From assembly GCA_028565635.1 (NCBI GenBank), contig JAOXYB010052901.1, forward strand, positions 1 to 11,466: 11,466 bases of DNA, written 5' to 3'. Positions 9,159-11,466 of the stretch are shown one piece after another. Below the pieces are notes generated by a model. It saw only the letters and a program-made list of their open reading frames with translations. It was not told where the DNA came from and ran no database searches. The translations under genes and the position numbers were made by a program. Source of the DNA: Phoronis ovalis. Its lineage: Eukaryota > Phoronida > Phoronidae. The number at the start of each line of letters is the position of its first letter. The stretch's first letter is position 1.

Positions 9159-9204
9159 GGAATTCGAACAGCTTGCATAGGGCTTGACACCTGCTGAAAA
9201 TAAG
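9159..9204 (+). pseudogene. TRPM-like relic, EFEQLA exon, broken
   Basis: Acceptor atattttcacag, phase 2. With the split Arg it reads REFEQLA, then TAG at 9178-9180, followed by GLTPAENK and TAG. TRPM channels read [yf]E.lA.gll.ecy here, so the tail looks like a decayed and frameshifted version of that end. No convincing donor follows. Confidence 0.6.
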
Positions 9205-9593
9205 TAGTAGTTCCTTGGGCCAGCTGTGTTCCAAATCAAGTGGCCCCATTTAATCATCGGGGAGCCCAGTATTTTTTTGTGCGAACGGCCAAAACACTTT
9301 TCACTTTTCAAAGCGAATGTTTACTTGTAAAAAAAAATGACAAGCAAAAAACAACGCCCCAATCCTTTCTTAGAAACGATACGCTATTTCCGGTTGCTAT
9401 TTGCTTGCCAAACGACGACCGGGAGCGTCTTTTGTGTTTGGATGTTAAAATAGTTCAAAGAGAGACTGGGAGGTGCGTACCAGTAGGTGGCCCGTCTGAC
9501 CAACAGCCGCTGTTGTTCTTGTGGCCCGAACAACATTTTAGTGGCCTCGGGTTCTCGGACCAGCGTAGATATCGAGCCCTAGTTGCAGCTACG
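9204..9593 (+). other. CpG-richer open stretch of 130 codons, unknown
   Basis: Composition changes sharply to a more GC- and CpG-containing sequence. One plus-strand frame stays open from 9204 to a TGA at 9594, reading for example RGAQYFFVRT, FPVAICLPNDDRERLL and GGPSDQQPLLFLWPEQHF. No ATG opens it, no splice signals stand out and I do not recognise it. It contains an 8-bp hairpin (TGTTGTTC 9511-9518 with GAACAACA 9528-9535). It may be an exon, a transposon fragment or a regulatory island; the frame differs from that of the TRPM-like relic before it. Confidence 0.3.
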
Positions 9594-9596
9594 TGA

Positions 9597-9993
9597 ATGC
9601 TTCTTGAAAGTCAAGTATTATGCCTTAATCTTCATGTACGGAAGTTGGGCGACTACAAACATATTTTAAAATGAGCCGAAGCTTAGGTAATCCAATGGTG
9701 GGGACACATTCTAGTTCTTCAAATTACAAAATATATTTTAAGCCAGTAGTATATAATAGTATGTGCATGTTTTTAGTTTTATTTGGTAGAAACATTAACA
9801 GAACACGAAAAGAGACCTGGAAAATATTTTCCGTAAATGAAGGGAAAAACAAAATATTTCGGTAAGCTGTGTGTTATTACTACCTAGCACCTGTCACCAA
9901 GTTCATGTACCAATGTGTAACCTTATTTTCTGTGCCAAGTTATATATCCGAGATACAAAAGATATATAAGCGTGCTCACTAAAACTAACCTAC
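9597..9993. other. No gene seen
   Basis: AT-rich. A plus-strand ATG frame of 64 codons at 9671-9865 has no recognisable content. Nothing else supportable. Confidence 0.4.
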
Positions 9994-10089
9994 CACAAAC
10001 GCTAGCATCCCAGCCCGGAAGGCACTGATACTTGTAACTTTTAGCATTTTTGAAAACATAATAACAATGGTTTACGTTATGGTGTGGGG
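9994..10089 (-). pseudogene. Decayed EGF-like exon (phase 1-1)
   Basis: Acceptor cattctttttgaag, donor TGTG|gtaggt, 96 nt, symmetric phase 1-1, the usual form for EGF-like modules. It reads PHHNVNHCYYVFKNAKSYKY, then QCLPGWDASVC. The end matches the EGF pattern Y.C.C.PGW....C with the fourth Cys replaced by Tyr; the first two cysteines are missing. Phase 1-1 is exactly what would fit between exon 1 and exon 2 of the PAN-type gene, where I recall EGF modules in relatives. It lies 3' of the paralogue's last exon, so it belongs to neither gene as drawn. Confidence 0.4.
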
Positions 10090-10419
10090 CTTCAAAAAGA
10101 ATGATGAAATTCAAAAAGTGCAAGTTCCTCTATGTAATAAAATAGCCTATAAACTGGTGTTGATAGAATGCCGCCCCAATGCAATATAAGCAAACTGTGT
10201 TATTAATAATGAGAAACCCGCTCGGAAATTCTTGTTATCCTAAGATAAAACGTGTCACTAAATGATTTGCGTAGCAATACAGAAGTAAGACGCTGGAGTT
10301 ATGAATGACCCTGCTGCATATGTAGTTTATCGCCGGGTTATAGATAACCTAAAGATTTACAGACATTCGACCAGTTTAACTAGAAGAGAGACCTGGTCGT
10401 TTTTCAAGACATACATGAG

Positions 10420-10745
10420 GATAATCCATTTATCGTTTCACTATTCTGGAAAACGTCTTCATAACTGTTTTCGTTATTTGATATAGATTGCCATGACATC
10501 TGCTTTTTCCATTTGCCCTGCAAAAAAGAGATTACTCAAAAGCTGGTATTACTTCAATTATCAAATTAATGCGTTTTTAAGTAAGGCATGTTAAAAAGTT
10601 TGGATCTTAAGTCCACAAACAGTTAACATTAATACAATACAAAACTTAATTCCCAGCCCATGTTATCCTCAATGGAAATGAAACCTCCAATTAAGTACGT
10701 CGTTTATCTTGAATAAGTATTACTACGGAAAAGGTGTTCAGCACT
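10420..10745. repeat. Segment homologous to 280-610 (paralogous 3' end)
   Basis: Same order and orientation of tgatatagattgccatgacatctgctttt, ttgccctgcaaaaa, tggtatta, aagtccac, aatacaata...aattccca and ggaaatgaaac in both places, covering 3' flank, last exon and the start of the last intron. Similarity fades on both sides. Evidence of a tandem segmental duplication about 10.1 kb apart. Confidence 0.75.
10474..10517 (-). CDS. Last coding exon of a tandem paralogue (partial gene)
   Basis: Acceptor ctcttttttgcag, phase 1, 44 nt with TAA at 10476-10474. With a split Gly it reads GQMEKADVMAIYIK, against GQVGKADVMAIYIKK in the main gene. Stop position, phase and acceptor agree. Exon 4 of this copy is not found in the following 950 bp, although in the main gene it lies 398 nt upstream; it is therefore outside the window, behind a longer intron, or deleted. 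Could be a live gene or a 3' remnant. Confidence 0.7.
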
Positions 10746-11277
10746 GGTTTCTGTCCTTGCATCGACGGGAAATAAATGCGCCAAGTTTAATATTTCATAA
10801 AAGTTTGGTTTTTCAAAAGATATTTTCCAAATTTGAAGCACGTAAAGGTAATTCATTTCTAATTGGATTGTTATGACATTAGAAAAACTTCTCAAGAGAA
10901 CAAGTGTTGTTTTGGCATTTTTTGAGAAATTTAGAGTATTTGGATGATTTGATTTGTTTTAGAGAAGTGAACTAAGAAATCTATTAATGTTGCTTGACAT
11001 TTTTAAAATGACAAATTTTGTATCTGGACAACCCAAGATGGCTGCCATATTGGTCTCCGCTATATTATGGGATGTTCTTAGAATCATATTATTTCCAGCA
11101 AAAAAATTAAAACTAAGTTAAAAGTAGTATCACACTACTCAGTAAAGATGTAGCCACTTCCTAACATGCATTTGAATTGTGTGATAATTTGTTTGAAACA
11201 AAACGTAGTAAAAAGAATGAAAGAACATAACTTTCGAAGTATCACTCAAATCACCAAATGTGTAGCAACGTCAAGTT
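10746..11277. other. Probable intron or flank of the paralogue, no exon seen
   Basis: Translated by eye on the minus strand for the SRRFYI and GDSGWF motifs without success. Holds a 21-bp near-palindrome at 11033-11053. A 63-codon minus-strand frame (10895-10704) has no family features. Confidence 0.4.
11033..11053. promoter_or_regulatory. Near-palindrome with a YY1-type AAGATGGC core
   Basis: The 21 bases from CCAAG to ATTGG form CCAA-g-ATGGC-t-GCCAT-a-TTGG, palindromic apart from the centre and one pair. AAGATGGC is close to the animal YY1 core AAnATGGCGGC. Function is only a suggestion. Confidence 0.25.
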
Positions 11278-11339
11278 AGCAGATAGCAGATAGCAGATAG
11301 CAGATATCTGCTAGATTTCATCTGCTGGCAGATGAAATC
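11278..11339. repeat. AGCAGAT x4 tandem repeat with two adjacent palindromes
   Basis: Four perfect AGCAGAT copies at 11278-11305. The last one forms a 16-bp perfect palindrome (TAGCAGATATCTGCTA, 11298-11313). It is followed at once by 12-bp arms GATTTCATCTGC (11314-11325) and GCAGATGAAATC (11328-11339) with a two-base spacer. All parts share the word GCAGAT or its complement. Confidence 0.85.
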
Positions 11340-11340
11340 A

Positions 11341-11466
11341 TCTTAATTTTCAATTTTTTTAGTTATTTTGTTTTTTCGATTTTTAAAATTTTTTAATAAA
11401 TTTAAAATTTTTATTTTTTTTTAATAAATTTTATTTTTTTTCATTAATTTTCAATTTCTTTGTTTA
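11341..11466. repeat. Very AT-rich low-complexity tail
   Basis: Runs of T with repeated ttaataaattt and ttaattttcaattt words to the window end; no other content. Confidence 0.8.

Larger units (their letters stand above)
7579..9204 (+). pseudogene. TRPM-type cation channel pseudogene fragment (four exon relics)
   Basis: Four plus-strand pieces, at 7579-7702, 8589-8689, 8899-8979 and 9159-9204, read in order like the conserved cytoplasmic pre-channel region of TRPM channels. Joined phases agree (0, 2, 2). Clear marks are KELLIWAF..NRFELAELFW and NGKDN, then ALFQALAIHKI...LS..LENNSR, then EFEQLA. Breaks: TGA at 7682, TGA at 8637, TAG at 9178 and a shifted or shortened end of the last exon. No N-terminal SLOG/LSDAT-like region or pore segments are seen nearby. 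Acceptors and most donors are intact, which suggests recent death of an unprocessed duplicate and not a retrocopy. Family call rests on motif memory. Confidence 0.7.

Noticed and set aside
11278-11339. CRISPR array
   Set aside because: The repeats are contiguous 7-mers without spacers, in an animal-type sequence.
11314-11466. Helitron 3' end (hairpin plus CTRR)
   Set aside because: The hairpin is present but no CTRR terminus follows it; only AT-rich sequence.
1-11466. tRNA or rRNA genes
   Set aside because: No cloverleaf with A and B boxes was recognised on either strand; the ggattggaacc word in the 511-bp units is not a convincing B box.

Overview
The window looks like AT-rich animal nuclear DNA. 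Coding exons are short, end at GT/AG sites with matching phases, and are separated by introns and interspersed repeats. No bacterial-style gene layout is visible. The domain style (a secreted protein with a six-cysteine PAN/Apple-like module, an EGF-like exon relic, a TRPM-like relic, a THAP relic) and the C-terminal domain, which I remember from mollusc and brachiopod predicted proteins, point to a lophotrochozoan, most likely a mollusc. The organism is an inference; no database was searched.

The main gene is on the minus strand, from an ATG at 7024 to a TGA at 338. I assembled five coding exons by eye: 7024-6691, 2131-1953, 1636-1458, 964-783 and 384-338. Phases match at every junction (1, 0, 2, 1). 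The 921 coding bases give 306 residues: a signal peptide, a PAN/Apple-like module, then a roughly 190-residue domain carrying the marks INQSVYDLW, FNGTG..NWFS, SRRFYI, GC.GDSGWF and ADVMAIYIK. Exon 2 has a neighbour at 2339-2161 of the same length (179 nt) and phase, separated by only 29 nt. It is a strong candidate for a mutually exclusive exon. A third, broken copy lies at about 2542-2371.

Intron 1 (about 4.5 kb) holds a degraded THAP-domain relic near 3255-3400 and a tandem repeat block at 5144-6622 (354-bp and 511-bp units) that ends about 70 bp from the exon 1 donor.

Upstream of the gene, on the plus strand between 7579 and 9204, four phase-compatible pieces of a TRPM-type cation channel are visible with splice sites largely kept but with in-frame stops: a TRPM-like pseudogene. 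A CpG-richer 390-base open stretch of unknown nature follows at 9204-9593.

At the right, minus strand again, 10089-9994 is a decayed EGF-like exon with symmetric 1-1 phases. The exon 10517-10474 is the last coding exon of a paralogue of the main gene; homology includes its 3' flank and intron. The rest of that paralogue lies beyond 11466 or is lost. The window therefore appears to be part of a tandem cluster of secreted PAN-type genes with ongoing exon duplication and loss. The right end carries an AGCAGAT tandem repeat, two adjacent palindromes and a very AT-rich tail.
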